This document shows, in pieces, positions 46,811-56,379 of a stretch of DNA of 64,000 bases. Origin of the DNA: Opitutaceae bacterium (GTDB lineage Bacteria; Verrucomicrobiota; Verrucomicrobiia; Opitutales; Opitutaceae). A program made the position numbers and the translations under genes. The notes under the pieces were generated by a model, which saw only the letters and a program-made list of their open reading frames with translations, did not search any database and was not told where the DNA came from. Location: the NCBI GenBank assembly GCA_041395105.1, contig JAWLBB010000001.1, positions 558,001 to 622,000 on the forward strand, read 5' to 3'. Each line of letters starts with the position of its first letter. Within the stretch, counting starts at the first letter, position 1.

Positions 46811-47932
46811 ATGCGCGACGTCAGTCTGGTATTGTTGGCCTTGGTCCTGGGCAGCCCGACGGCGATGGCGCAGGAAGTCGCGAAGGAAACTGCCGAACCG
46901 CTGGGTTCGAGTCTGATGGACGACGGGTGGCTCGACCTGAGCGGTTTCCTCGACAAGAAGTTCGGGTTTCTGCCGCTGGCGGTCCCGATCACCGAGCCGG
47001 CGGTCGGCTACGGGATCGGCGGAGGTGTCGCCTTCCTCGACAAGCCGTTCGGCGAGGCGCGGAAGGAATTCTCCCGCCCCAATGCCACCTTCGCCGGGGG
47101 CTTTGCGTCAGAGAATGATTCCTGGGGATTGATCGTGGGCGATATGCGCCAGTGGGAGGACGGCCGATTGCAGACCCTGGCCGGAACGGTTCATGCATCG
47201 GTCAATCTCGACTTCTACGGTATCGGTTCGGACGATACATTGGGAGAGGAGCCCAGGAGTTACAATCTTGAGCCGACCGGAGGGATGGTCCAGGGGAAAT
47301 ACCGCCTAGGTGAGTCACGGGTCTTTGCCGGGTTCGGTTATGCCCTGGCCTCGATCGCCGTTTCTTTCGACTCTCCCGGGGGCGCGCCCGGTCTGCCCGG
47401 TGATTCGGGAACCTCGAATGTGGGCGGACTCAGTCCTTCGCTCACCTACGATACGCGGGACAATATCTTCACCCCGATCAAAGGGACCTACCTTGAGGCG
47501 AGCCTGGGGCTCTTCACCGAGTGGCTCGGTTCGGACGGCGATTTCCGGCGGTCGAACCTCATCGCGATGCACTACCTGCCTCTCCGGGACAAGTGGACGT
47601 TGGGGCTGCGGGGGCAGATCACCACCAGTTCGGAAGAGACCCCGTTCTACCTGCGGCCGTTCGTCTACCTGCGCGGGGTGCCGGCCATGCGGTATCAGGG
47701 AGAAGACATGGCACAGCTTGAGGCGGAGTTGTGCTGGCAATTCTGGGAGCGCTACAGCCTGGTCGGGTTTGCCGGCACCGGAGCCGCCTGGAACGAATGG
47801 ACGAAGTTCGAACGCAGACAATCGGTGGTGGCGGGTGGGGGCGGCTTTCGCTACGAGATCGCCCGGGAATATGGGATTCACGCAGGATTGGACGTGGCGT
47901 TCGGCCCCGAGAACACAGCCATCTATATTTAA
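46811..47932 (+). CDS. Omp85/BamA-like beta-barrel surface protein without POTRA domains
   Basis: 373 residues from ATG 46811 (GTG 46808 also possible; GGAGG at 46796-46800). A signal peptide (LVLLALVLGSPTAMAQ) is followed directly by the barrel, with PAVGYGIGGGVAFLDKP near the start, SLTYDTRDNIFTPIKGTYLEAS and QLEAELCWQFWERYSLVGFAGTG near the end. This is the bacterial surface-antigen domain in a short form. It could export or insert a product in the outer membrane. It overlaps nothing and sits 6 bp after the VIT-like gene. Confidence 0.75.
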   Translation: MRDVSLVLLALVLGSPTAMAQEVAKETAEPLGSSLMDDGWLDLSGFLDKKFGFLPLAVPITEPAVGYGIGGGVAFLDKPFGEARKEFSRPNATFAGGFASENDSWGLIVGDMRQWEDGRLQTLAGTVHASVNLDFYGIGSDDTLGEEPRSYNLEPTGGMVQGKYRLGESRVFAGFGYALASIAVSFDSPGGAPGLPGDSGTSNVGGLSPSLTYDTRDNIFTPIKGTYLEASLGLFTEWLGSDGDFRRSNLIAMHYLPLRDKWTLGLRGQITTSSEETPFYLRPFVYLRGVPAMRYQGEDMAQLEAELCWQFWERYSLVGFAGTGAAWNEWTKFERRQSVVAGGGGFRYEIAREYGIHAGLDVAFGPENTAIYI

Positions 47933-47955
47933 GTCGGAAGAGCCTGGATGCGGCC

Positions 47956-49188
47956 ATGAACCTGATCCTCATCTTTCTCGTCCTCCTCTTTGTGCACAGT
48001 CTCGTGTCGGGACGGCTGGAGCGGACGATTGTGACCACCCCGATTGCCTTCGCGGTGGTTGGGATGCTGACGTACTTTATCCTCCCGTCTCCTCTTGACT
48101 TCAGGGCGGACCACGAGGTCTTCCTCACCGTGGCCGAGATCGGGCTTGTCCTGCTGCTCTTCACTGATGCCAGCCGCACCGGTCTGCGGGAATTGATGCG
48201 GATCGGGGCGTTGCCCGGTCGCCTTCTGAGTGTCGGGATGCTGCTGACCATCGTGCTGGGGGCCATTGCCGCAAAGCTGGTTTTTCCGGCTCTCACGATT
48301 TGGGAAGCCGGCATTCTTGCCGCCATTCTCGCACCGACCGATGCCGGCCTGGGGCAGGTCATCGTGAACAGTCCGCGAGTACCGTTGAAGATCCGGGAGG
48401 CGCTCAATGTGGAAGCGGGTCTCAATGACGGACTTTCCGTTCCTTTTCTCCTTTTCTTCATCGCCCTCGCGGATCCTTCCGCCGACGGCAGCCAGACCCG
48501 GCTGGTGCACTTTGTGGTGGAGCAGCTTGGTTACGGATTCCTGGTCGGTGCGGGCATTGGCCTGGTAGGCGGAGGATTGTTGGGACGGGCTCACCGCCGG
48601 AAATGGATCGCCCATGGATGGTTGCAGCTCGGGGTCGTGGTCCTGCCGGTCATGTGTCTTCTCGTTTCCGAGCGGGTGGACGCAAGCCCCTTCATAGCGG
48701 CTTTCGTGGCGGGTCTCGCCGTGCAGGTCGGATTCAAGGATGCGTCGAAGCACAGTGTCGAGTTCACCGAGCAATGGGGTCAGGTCTTCAATCTCGCGGT
48801 CTTTTTTCTCTTCGGATTGCTGGCCGCGCATGCCTTGCCGGAGTTGACCTGGATGCACGCCCTCTATGCCGTCCTCAGCCTCACCGTGGTGCGAATGCTC
48901 CCCGTGGCAGTCGCGCTGATCCGGACCCGTCTGAGCCGTTCAACCGTCCTTTTCATGGGCTGGTTCGGACCACGGGGCCTGGCCTCCATCGTGCTCGGGC
49001 TGGTCTATCTGGGCCAGGAGATGCACCAAACCGGAGAGGGAACCATCCGTCTGGCGGTGATGCTGACGGTCCTTTGCAGCATCCTGGCCCACGGCGCCAC
49101 CGCCTTGCCGGGGACGAAGCTCTACGCTCGGAAGGTGACCACGCTGTCGTCCGACGCCCCCGAGCTTGGCGGGGTCAAAGACGAATAG
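47956..49188 (+). CDS. CPA-type cation:proton antiporter
   Basis: 410 residues with about 11-12 hydrophobic segments and no large tail domain. ILAAILAPTDAGLGQVIVNS and ALNVEAGLNDGLSVPFLLFF are the sodium/proton exchanger signatures, the latter with the ND pair of CPA1 proteins, and GWFGPRGLASIVLGLVYL matches the helix near the C-terminus. It exports Na+, K+ or Li+ against protons. ATG 47956 is chosen; upstream the frame overlaps the Omp85-like gene and loses resemblance. Confidence 0.88.
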   Translation: MNLILIFLVLLFVHSLVSGRLERTIVTTPIAFAVVGMLTYFILPSPLDFRADHEVFLTVAEIGLVLLLFTDASRTGLRELMRIGALPGRLLSVGMLLTIVLGAIAAKLVFPALTIWEAGILAAILAPTDAGLGQVIVNSPRVPLKIREALNVEAGLNDGLSVPFLLFFIALADPSADGSQTRLVHFVVEQLGYGFLVGAGIGLVGGGLLGRAHRRKWIAHGWLQLGVVVLPVMCLLVSERVDASPFIAAFVAGLAVQVGFKDASKHSVEFTEQWGQVFNLAVFFLFGLLAAHALPELTWMHALYAVLSLTVVRMLPVAVALIRTRLSRSTVLFMGWFGPRGLASIVLGLVYLGQEMHQTGEGTIRLAVMLTVLCSILAHGATALPGTKLYARKVTTLSSDAPELGGVKDE

Positions 49189-49599
49189 AGCTCCGAGGTT
49201 CCGGAGCTTCTTCCCAGGGTGGAACCGCGACATGACACGCCTCTTGCCCACCTGAATTCCGCGATGCAGCGGCGGTGCCCAGGAATCCACCGGTTTGCGG
49301 AAGGTTCGTCGCTGCGGAGAAGGCAAGAAGGGGAAATGGGCAAAAGGTCAGTCAGAGCTCGAAATCACCCTTTCCGAGCTATCGATCCATGGCGGGCCAG
49401 ACGGGATTTACCGTGTGAAGAATCGGAATCGGTTCACTCATCTGTCACGGGCGTGGGCTGCCTGAGGCAAGGGGAGACACTTTCACGAGGTCATCCCGAC
49501 AACATTTGTTGAGTCCGGGAACGGACCGATCGGAAAGGCACGAACCCGCGACAGCAGACTGCCTTCCCGATCCTGGAAAAAGCTTGTTTCGGTAGCCGA
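49189..49599. other. Intergenic region between convergent genes
   Basis: AGCTCCG (49189-49195) and CGGAGCT (49202-49208) form a small hairpin just past the antiporter stop, a weak terminator. The rest shows no gene, repeat or regulatory site that I can support. Confidence 0.5.
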
Positions 49600-52059
49600 C
49601 TATTCGGCCATAGCCCGTTGAATTCGGGACCTATTCATGGCTAGATCGGCTTCCGCTTTGATCGCCTCTCCGATCGGCATGACCTCAAGCTCCACCTTGA
49701 GTATCCTGCCGGTGAAGGCATTGTTGCGTTCCTCATAATCGGTCGTGACCGGCGTGGCGTCGTCCATGCCAACGCCTGCCGTCTCGTCCGCCGAGAAGAT
49801 GGCCATCTGTGTGCGCTCGATGCGGCCGCTGGCGACCTGCTCGCCGTTGACGAGAATGCTGGCGATACCGCCCTTGCCGACTCCGCCGCCGTCGTAGTCG
49901 AAATTCATGCGTATGGTCGCCTTGCCTGCGGCCAATGCCGTGGGGGCCGCGACCTTGTATTCCTGGAGTCCGAGGAAGTTGTAGCAATAGGTCGGCTTGC
50001 CGTCCTTGAGATAGAGGCTCCAGCCGCCGAAGCGCCCGGCTTGGGCGATGACGACGCCATTGGCGCCGCCGGCGGGGATCTCCAGGTCGGCCGTGATGGA
50101 GTGTGAGCGATTCTTCAGATTGAGGAAAACGTTTTCGCTCATGCCACCCATGCCCTCGGAGAGGGTGAGCGAGGTTCGGTCCCCCATAAGGTCGGGCCGA
50201 CCCGCTGTCTCCGCGACGATGCGTTCGAGCAGGCGGTCGTCGATGGGTAACACGCGATACTTCGAAGCTTCCTTCATGAAGATGTCTTGCAGTTCCTTGA
50301 GCTTGGCCGGATTGGTTTCGGCGAGGTTGTCGGTCAAGCTGAAGTCGGCGCTCGTGTCGTAGAGTTCCCACACGTCATCCTGCAGCTTCCTCCGGGGCAC
50401 TTTCTCCCACGGTGCGCGGTGGACGGTGCCGGCAAACCAGCCGTCATGGTAGATGGCTCGGTTGCCGAAGATTTCGAAATACTGAGTCGTGCGGGTGCTC
50501 TTCGTGTCAGGCTGGGCGAAGGAGTAAATCATGCTCACGCCTTCCATGGGAGACTGGACGGTACCGTTGACGCTCTTGGGCTCGGGCAGGCTGGCGGCTT
50601 CGAGCACGGTGGGGGCGACGTCGATGACGTGATGCCACTGCGAGCGCACCTGGTTGGTGGCTTTGATACCCTTGGGCCACGAGACGATCATGCCATTGCG
50701 CGTGCCGCCGTAGTTGGAGGGCATCTGCTTGGTCCACATGAAGGGCGTATCGCCGGCGACGGCCCAGCCCGCAGCCATGTGCGGGTAAGTCGTCGGTCCG
50801 CCCCATTCGTCGTAGTGCTTGAGCATTTCCTGCACGGTTTCCTGCACGTTGTTAAAGTAAGTCATCTCGCTGAACATGCCGTCCATGCCACCCTCGGCAC
50901 TTGTGCCGTTGTCGCCGAGGATGTAGAAGATGAGGGTGTTCTCCAGCTGGCCGGTCTCGCCGACGGCGTCGAAGAGGCGGCCGATCTCGTCATCCGCGTA
51001 TTCCCCGAACGCGGAATAGACCTCCATCTGCCGGGCAAAGAGCTTCTGCTCGTCGGCGTTCAGTTGGTCCCAATCCTTGATGGCCACGGGTTTGTTGGCC
51101 AACTTCGTGCCCTTTGGCACCACGCCCAGCTCGATCTGCCGCGCCAGCGTTTCCTCGCGCAGCTTGTCCCATCCCTGGTCAAAACGACCCTTGTTCTTCG
51201 CGATCCATTCCTGTGGCACATGATGCGGCGCATGGGTCGCACCCGGTGCGAAGTAGATGAAGAAGGGCTTGTCCGGCGTGAGCGCCTTTTGGAACTTCAT
51301 CCAAGAGATGGCCTGGTCGGTCATGTCGGTCATGAAGTTGTAGCCGGGGTAGTGCGGCGTGGGGATGCGGGCCATGCCGTCGTAGAGCGTTGGATTCCAC
51401 TGGTCAGTCTCGCCGCCGAAGAAGCCGTAGAACTTGTCAAAGCCTGAGCGCGTGGGCCAGCGGTCGGTTGGGCCGGAGACGCTCACCTCCCAGGGTGCCG
51501 TCTCGTGGTTCTTTCCAAAGAAGGCGGTACTGTAGCCATTCAGGCGCAGCATTTCCGCGAGCGGCGCCACGGCGCCGGGTCGCTGCCCGGTATTGCCCGG
51601 AAAGCCCGTGGCCGTCTCCGTGATGCTGCCCATGTTGTTCATGTGGTGATTGCGGCCCGAGAGCAGGGCTGTCCGCGTGGGCGAGCAGAGCGCGGTGGTG
51701 TGGAACTGGTTGTAGCGCAGGCCCTGCTTCGCAAGGCGCTCGGCCGACGGCATGCGCACCGGCCCGCCGAAGGCGCTCGGCATGCCAAAGCCCATGTCAT
51801 CCACGAGCACGATGAGGACATTCGGCGCACCGGCCGGTGCCTTGATCTCGAAGCGCGGCGGAGTGACGGCGTCGCGGGCGTCGAGAACGGTGCTGCGCGG
51901 GTAGTCCGGCTCTGCGATTGGCAACGAGGTCCGATTGAGCTGATACGGTGTGGGCGCTGCCGGTGTCTGCCCGTCAGCCCCAAATCCTGCGAGGGTGAAC
52001 GCGGCGTAAATGAGGGCCGCGAGAGATGCGTTGAGGGGTTTTCTCGTATTCATGGGCAT
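49600..52059 (-). CDS. Exported arylsulfatase
   Basis: 819 residues from ATG 52059 (52053 is equally possible). A signal peptide (LAALIYAAFTLAGFGADG) leads into the sulfatase fold: metal-binding VLIVLVDDMGFG (D87, D88), the formylglycine motif CSPTRTALLSGRN with C125, the NHHMNNM strand, APGATHAPHHVPQEW and ILGDNGTSAEGG. A C-terminal ~200-residue beta domain follows. The Cys form needs FGE or a radical-SAM maturase, neither of which is nearby. The class resembles large arylsulfatases acting on small or steroid/phenyl sulfates more than short glycan sulfatases. Possibly acquired by transfer, given its repeat-rich surroundings. Confidence 0.92.
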   Translation of the reverse strand: MPMNTRKPLNASLAALIYAAFTLAGFGADGQTPAAPTPYQLNRTSLPIAEPDYPRSTVLDARDAVTPPRFEIKAPAGAPNVLIVLVDDMGFGMPSAFGGPVRMPSAERLAKQGLRYNQFHTTALCSPTRTALLSGRNHHMNNMGSITETATGFPGNTGQRPGAVAPLAEMLRLNGYSTAFFGKNHETAPWEVSVSGPTDRWPTRSGFDKFYGFFGGETDQWNPTLYDGMARIPTPHYPGYNFMTDMTDQAISWMKFQKALTPDKPFFIYFAPGATHAPHHVPQEWIAKNKGRFDQGWDKLREETLARQIELGVVPKGTKLANKPVAIKDWDQLNADEQKLFARQMEVYSAFGEYADDEIGRLFDAVGETGQLENTLIFYILGDNGTSAEGGMDGMFSEMTYFNNVQETVQEMLKHYDEWGGPTTYPHMAAGWAVAGDTPFMWTKQMPSNYGGTRNGMIVSWPKGIKATNQVRSQWHHVIDVAPTVLEAASLPEPKSVNGTVQSPMEGVSMIYSFAQPDTKSTRTTQYFEIFGNRAIYHDGWFAGTVHRAPWEKVPRRKLQDDVWELYDTSADFSLTDNLAETNPAKLKELQDIFMKEASKYRVLPIDDRLLERIVAETAGRPDLMGDRTSLTLSEGMGGMSENVFLNLKNRSHSITADLEIPAGGANGVVIAQAGRFGGWSLYLKDGKPTYCYNFLGLQEYKVAAPTALAAGKATIRMNFDYDGGGVGKGGIASILVNGEQVASGRIERTQMAIFSADETAGVGMDDATPVTTDYEERNNAFTGRILKVELEVMPIGEAIKAEADLAMNRSRIQRAMAE

Positions 52060-52236
52060 GGTATTGGCGGGTCTGTGAGATCCGAGGTGGTCCGTGGAAC
52101 CCCGATGATACACCCATCGCCTGTGTCCATGTCGACAACCATCTCGAAGCCCATGCTCCGAACGGGGCGCAATCAGCTTCAATTGGGCGGGTGGGAAGTC
52201 CGCCGCGACGCAGGCAGCGCAAGCCGGGGAGTCGGA

Positions 52237-52614
52237 TCAGCTCGCAGTCGGCCGGGTGACGTGCAGACCGGTGGGCGAGATGTTGGCGATGGCGAGTTCG
52301 TTCCTGGCTTCCCGGGCGCTGATGAACTGCTTCACGTCATCGTTCAGCCATTCGTCATGCAGTCCACGTTCTTCCGCCACGTGGGCGACCAGTCGCCGGG
52401 CAACGTCGGGTGGATGGACGATGGCATCAACATCCTTCGTAGCCATTCGTGCTTCGTAGGCGGGCAGCATGAGGGCACCACCAGAGAGAGTCATTTCCAG
52501 GCGCACTCCCTCGTTCGCAACCAGTTGGGACAGTCGGCCGAGGGCGCTCTCAGTTTCCCTACGGGTCAATATCTCCAGTGGAAAATTCCAGAATGAAACT
52601 TCACAGTGCATCAA
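52237..52614 (-). pseudogene. Truncated nucleotidyltransferase-fold (DUF6036-like) gene
   Basis: 125 residues. LSGGALMLPAYEARMATKDVDAIV carries the GG..T.DxD pattern of minimal nucleotidyltransferases of the DUF6036/AbiEii-like type, and HDEWLNDDVKQFI is also typical. The protein stops right after LHVTRPTAS, where relatives continue with YLLAMK and a helical end; no continuation is found in any frame over the next 100 bp. I judge it a 3'-deleted remnant, perhaps of a toxin-antitoxin module, next to the sulfatase gene. Confidence 0.6.
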
Positions 52615-52671
52615 TGGTGACTGGGTAACTCCATATCGACATTACATTTCGGGCAGTTCACGATCACGACC

Positions 52672-53658
52672 ATGAAAGTCCTCTTCATTGGCGGCACCGG
52701 GGTCATCAGCTCGGCCTGCGCACCCCTGGCTCTCGAGCGTGGGATCGACCTCTGGCTGCTCAATCGCGGGCAGAGTCACCGTCCGGAACCGGCCGGGGCC
52801 CATGTGGTTCATGGCGACATCCGGAACCCGGATTCCGTCCGCAAAGCGCTGGGGGCCGGGAAGTTCGATGTCATTGTCGACTGGATCGCCTTCACCCCGG
52901 AGCACATCGAGACCGACCTGGCCCTTTTCCGGGACCGGACGAAACAGTTTGTCTTCATCAGTTCCGCATCCGCCTACCAGACTCCGCCGGCCCGGCTTCC
53001 GGTGACGGAGGACACCCCATTGGAGAATCCCTTCTGGAAGTATTCCCGGGACAAGATCGCCTGCGAGAACCGGCTGATGGAAGCCCACCGCAAGGAAGGA
53101 TTTCCCGTCACGATTGTGCGGCCGTCCCACACTTACGACCGGACCATGATTCCCCTGAGCGGCCGCTATTCGCCGATCGCGCGCATGAAGGCGGGCAAAC
53201 CGATCGTTGTCCATGGCGACGGGTCATCGCTCTGGACCCTGACCCATCACACCGATTTCGCCCGGGGATTCGTCGGTCTGCTCGGTCATTCCGGGGCGAT
53301 CGGCGAAGCCTTTCACATCACGGCCGACTTCTACCTGACCTGGGATCAGATCGCCCGGGAACTGGCCCGCGCGCTCGGGGTCGAGGCCCGGATCGTCCAC
53401 GTGCCCTCGGATACGATTGCCGCCCATGACCCGTCCCTGGGCGCGGGGCTGCTCGGCGACAAGACCCACAGCATGATCTTCGACAACTCCAAGGTAAAGC
53501 GGCTCGTCCCCGATTTCCGGTGTCGCATCCCGTTTTCCCACGGCGCCGATGAGATCATCGCCTGGCACGAGGCAGATCCGGCGCGACAGTCGTTCGACCC
53601 GGAATTCGACGCCCTGACCGATCGCCTGATCGCGGCTCAGGAAAAAGCCCGGCCGTAA
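52672..53658 (+). CDS. NAD-dependent epimerase/dehydratase (extended SDR)
   Basis: 328 residues. The nucleotide-binding start VLFIGGTGVISSACAPLAL, DIRNPDSV and FISSASAYQTPP, the catalytic YSRDK and VRPSHTY place it in the extended short-chain dehydrogenase family, in the same branch as plant CSP41-like and sugar-nucleotide epimerase proteins. The substrate is unknown. It starts 57 bp from the truncated nucleotidyltransferase, divergently. Confidence 0.85.
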   Translation: MKVLFIGGTGVISSACAPLALERGIDLWLLNRGQSHRPEPAGAHVVHGDIRNPDSVRKALGAGKFDVIVDWIAFTPEHIETDLALFRDRTKQFVFISSASAYQTPPARLPVTEDTPLENPFWKYSRDKIACENRLMEAHRKEGFPVTIVRPSHTYDRTMIPLSGRYSPIARMKAGKPIVVHGDGSSLWTLTHHTDFARGFVGLLGHSGAIGEAFHITADFYLTWDQIARELARALGVEARIVHVPSDTIAAHDPSLGAGLLGDKTHSMIFDNSKVKRLVPDFRCRIPFSHGADEIIAWHEADPARQSFDPEFDALTDRLIAAQEKARP

Positions 53659-53857
53659 CCAGGACCGTGCACTCCCCAGGTGCGGGATCGCGGCCTGTGG
53701 AAAGGCGCGCCCGACGGGAACGGACGGCCGATCTGCAAGTGTCTCTGAGCGGAGCCGCACTGACAGCCTTCAAGACACAGATCGATGGGAAAGTGCCCGA
53801 ATGGATGCTTGCCGCTCGCCCCAGGTTGGCCAGACTGGAGGGGAATCGCCGTCACCT

Positions 53858-55075
53858 ATGCCCACTCATCCGTCTTATCCGGTTGGAGGATTCCATCCGG
53901 ATTCCGCCGTGCTTTGCCAAGCGCTTGAAGCGATTGGCGTGAAGAGCCCGCATACCCACAAACCTTTGACTGAATCCCTCGTCTTCGGGTTAGCCGGAGG
54001 TGTCGGGGCCGGGTATTCGTTCTGTCCCTCGATTTCAAACCGGTCCCTGAGTGGAGTGGCGGTGGTCGGGCGCCACCTGGCCCAGGCTACGAACACGGCC
54101 TGGTTTGAGGGGCCGCTGAAGCGACTTGAGCTGGAGTATGAGGTGACCCGGGCGACCACGCCGGGACAGGCGCTGAAGAACCTGAAGGCCCAGTTGAAGA
54201 TGGGTGGGCCGGTTATTGTGCTTTGCGGGCGGGACGCGCTTCCCTGGTTCGGGGAGGCGAACGATGGAGGCGATCTTTTCATGTATTCGCTTCTCGTCCA
54301 CGAGATCGTCGCCTCGGACGAAGTCGCTCTGGTCAGTGATTGGGCCGGGGCCATACATCGTCTGCCCCTGAAGATCCTGGCCAAGTCCCGGGGGCGGATC
54401 GCCAGCCAGAAGTACGCGACGATCCGGATCGAGCCCAGGGAGCAAACCGATCTCGGTCCGGCTGTTCTCGAGGGTGTGGCCGCCTGTGTCCAGGGACTTG
54501 AAAACCCCAGGGTGAAAACCTATTCCTTCGAAGGATGGGAGCTCTGGTCCAGGATGATGGGACCGGGAAAGAGCAAGAAGGCCTGGCCGGTTGTCTTCCC
54601 GGATGGGACGATCTTTCGGGCTCTGCGCGATGTCTTCTGTTCGATCGAAACGGTTGGAACGGGTGGAGGGCTCTTCCGGCCGGTTTTCTCACGCTTCATG
54701 CATGAGGCGAGTTTCATCACTGGACAGCGGGCGTTCTCGGAGGTCGCTTCGAGTTACCGGCGCCTGGGGGAAGGTTGGAGTGCTTTGGCTGAGTTTTCCC
54801 TGCCCGACCGGGTGGAGATCTTCCGCGAAACCAAGAATCTGCTGCGGAAGCGTCGGCGGGCCTATGAGCGGGAAGGGCCGTGCGAGGAGTACCTGGAATG
54901 CACAGCGGAGTTGAACAAACTCGATATCTCGGTGGTGGAAGACTTTCCGCTCGATCCGGAGGAAACATCGGAATTGCTCGCTGTTTTGTGCACTGAGCTG
55001 GGGCGACTCGTAGTCGAGGAACGGGCCGCTGTCCGGGAACTTGCCGCGGCCGGTGGGGTGGAAGTCGGGGCGTAG
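53858..55075 (+). CDS. BtrH N-terminal domain-like protein
   Basis: 405 residues from ATG 53858. The N-terminal block (FHPDSAVLCQALEAIG, LVFGLAGGVGAGYSF) matches the BtrH-type acyltransferase/cysteine-hydrolase fold. In BtrH-like proteins the first motif is GQHCxxA, with the catalytic Cys; here the Cys position reads FHPDSA, so the nucleophile is not obvious. The following DUF4872-like C-terminal half is helical. Function unknown: aminoacyl or peptide transfer is possible by analogy only. Repeats follow within 10 bp of the stop. Confidence 0.6.
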   Translation: MPTHPSYPVGGFHPDSAVLCQALEAIGVKSPHTHKPLTESLVFGLAGGVGAGYSFCPSISNRSLSGVAVVGRHLAQATNTAWFEGPLKRLELEYEVTRATTPGQALKNLKAQLKMGGPVIVLCGRDALPWFGEANDGGDLFMYSLLVHEIVASDEVALVSDWAGAIHRLPLKILAKSRGRIASQKYATIRIEPREQTDLGPAVLEGVAACVQGLENPRVKTYSFEGWELWSRMMGPGKSKKAWPVVFPDGTIFRALRDVFCSIETVGTGGGLFRPVFSRFMHEASFITGQRAFSEVASSYRRLGEGWSALAEFSLPDRVEIFRETKNLLRKRRRAYEREGPCEEYLECTAELNKLDISVVEDFPLDPEETSELLAVLCTELGRLVVEERAAVRELAAAGGVEVGA

Positions 55076-55084
55076 GGTCGGGTT

Positions 55085-55185
55085 GTCCACGAAGGACACG
55101 AAGGTTCACGAAGAGGGATTGGGGAGAGGGGATTCACACCCGCTTCGCTCAAGGTAACGAAGGTAACGAAGGTAACGAAGGGCGG
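55085..55185. repeat. GGTAACGAA-type dispersed repeat
   Basis: Contains AGGACACGAAGGTTCACGAA, GGGGATTCACACCCGCTTCG and then three tandem GGTAACGAA units. The same blocks recur at 57066-57153, inverted at 57271-57309, and at 58036-58084. The remainder of 55186-55322 shows no gene. Confidence 0.8.
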
Positions 55186-55322
55186 AAGGGAATGGAAGTC
55201 GGGGTTTCGGGAGGGTGTGGGAAGGACACGAAGAGCGGGAGGGGATGCAGTGGTGCGTTCGCGGTTCTCAGCCAATCGGAGACTTGTCACATTGCCTACA
55301 ACCGGTTTCTTCCTGCACCCTT

Positions 55323-56165
55323 TTATGCCAGGACTGCGTCGCAGACGTCGATCAGGCGCCTGCGCAGGGGGAGGGCCTGCTCGGCGAAGGCGCGCTGGTG
55401 GGTCTCGTAGGCCAGGCGGCCCCCCGGGGTTTCAATCCTGATGGGTTCGTAATCGTATTGGGAAAGATCATACGGGCTGGCCCGCATGTCGATTTCCCGG
55501 ATCCGGAAGGCCAGGGCGAGGGTGTCGAGGAGCAGCTCGGATGACGACCAGGGCAGCAGTTTGCCGGTCCACTTGAAGAGGTCCATGTTGACATGGAGGC
55601 AGCCCCGCTGCTCGTGGACGATGCGGTCGTCGGGGCCGGGCTGGATCCGGTTGAGCGGCCGTGCCTCCGGGGTGAAGAAGCGGAAAGCGTCGAAGTGGGA
55701 GCAGCAGATCGGACCGGTCTCGACCACCCGGGCGATCTCCTCTTCTGAAAGACGGAGGGGGACGGCTGCGTGGCGCCGGTCCGGACTCCGGTAGACCATG
55801 GCCCATTCGTGCAGGCCGAAGCAGGCGTATTGGGGCGGGCGTGAGACGCAGGCCTGGAGCAGGGACCGGATCCAGCGGACAGCTTCAAGGCGGCCGGGTG
55901 CGTTCGAGCCGGGGAGGGCGGCGACCCCGTCGTGGGTTTGCTGATAGCCCCTACGCTGGAGGAAGCGTTCAGTGCCGGGACCCTGGAGGACGACCCCGAT
56001 CCCGGGATGCCACTGACGGAGCCGGCCGGGGCGGATCGAGTAGTAGTCGAAAAGGAAGTCGTGAACCGGATGGATTTCGTGGCGGGCCCGCCGGCGCTGG
56101 TGGGCACCGATGAGGGCCCCGACGCGTTCGAGATGGGCTTGTTCGCGTGCCTGCCACTCATTCAT
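55323..56165 (-). CDS. 3-methyladenine DNA glycosylase-like conserved protein
   Basis: 280 residues. HPVHDFLFDYYSIRPGRLRQWHPGIGVVL near the start, FGLHEWAMVYR in the middle and SHFDAFRFFTPEARPLN then QRGCLHVNMDLFKWTGKL later are the blocks of a family commonly labelled 3-methyladenine DNA glycosylase in actinobacteria. The biochemical basis of that label is not clear to me, and no helix-hairpin-helix or AlkA-type motif is visible. Probably a cytoplasmic single gene; no partner next to it. Confidence 0.6.
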   Translation of the reverse strand: MNEWQAREQAHLERVGALIGAHQRRRARHEIHPVHDFLFDYYSIRPGRLRQWHPGIGVVLQGPGTERFLQRRGYQQTHDGVAALPGSNAPGRLEAVRWIRSLLQACVSRPPQYACFGLHEWAMVYRSPDRRHAAVPLRLSEEEIARVVETGPICCSHFDAFRFFTPEARPLNRIQPGPDDRIVHEQRGCLHVNMDLFKWTGKLLPWSSSELLLDTLALAFRIREIDMRASPYDLSQYDYEPIRIETPGGRLAYETHQRAFAEQALPLRRRLIDVCDAVLA

Positions 56166-56227
56166 TGCGAGAGAAAGGGTTAGTCCGGAATGGCAATGAT
56201 AAGGGGTATTCAGGGGGGATCACGAGA

Positions 56228-56293
56228 TGTAGCCGCGGCAGTCTCTTGCCGCGAATCCACGTTAACACGCCCCAAGAGACTGGGGCCACTACA
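56228..56293. repeat. Dispersed hairpin repeat (CGGCAGTCTCTTG family)
   Basis: From TGTAGCCGCGGCAGTCTCTT to CCAAGAGACTGGGGCCACTA, 66 nt, with the two arms pairing. It recurs nearly unchanged at 62371-62436 and as a partial left arm at 57012-57048. Confidence 0.85.
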
Positions 56294-56379
56294 CCAGACA
56301 AATGCACGAACAAGAACTGCAAGTCCCGACCCCTTTGGCCGGGGTTGCTATTTGGGGACAGGTTCATTCCCTTGGCGCG

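Noticed and set aside
53667..53942. A 91-codon frame before the BtrH-like gene
   Set aside because: It overlaps the start of the BtrH-like gene in another frame and has no ribosome-binding site or resemblance.
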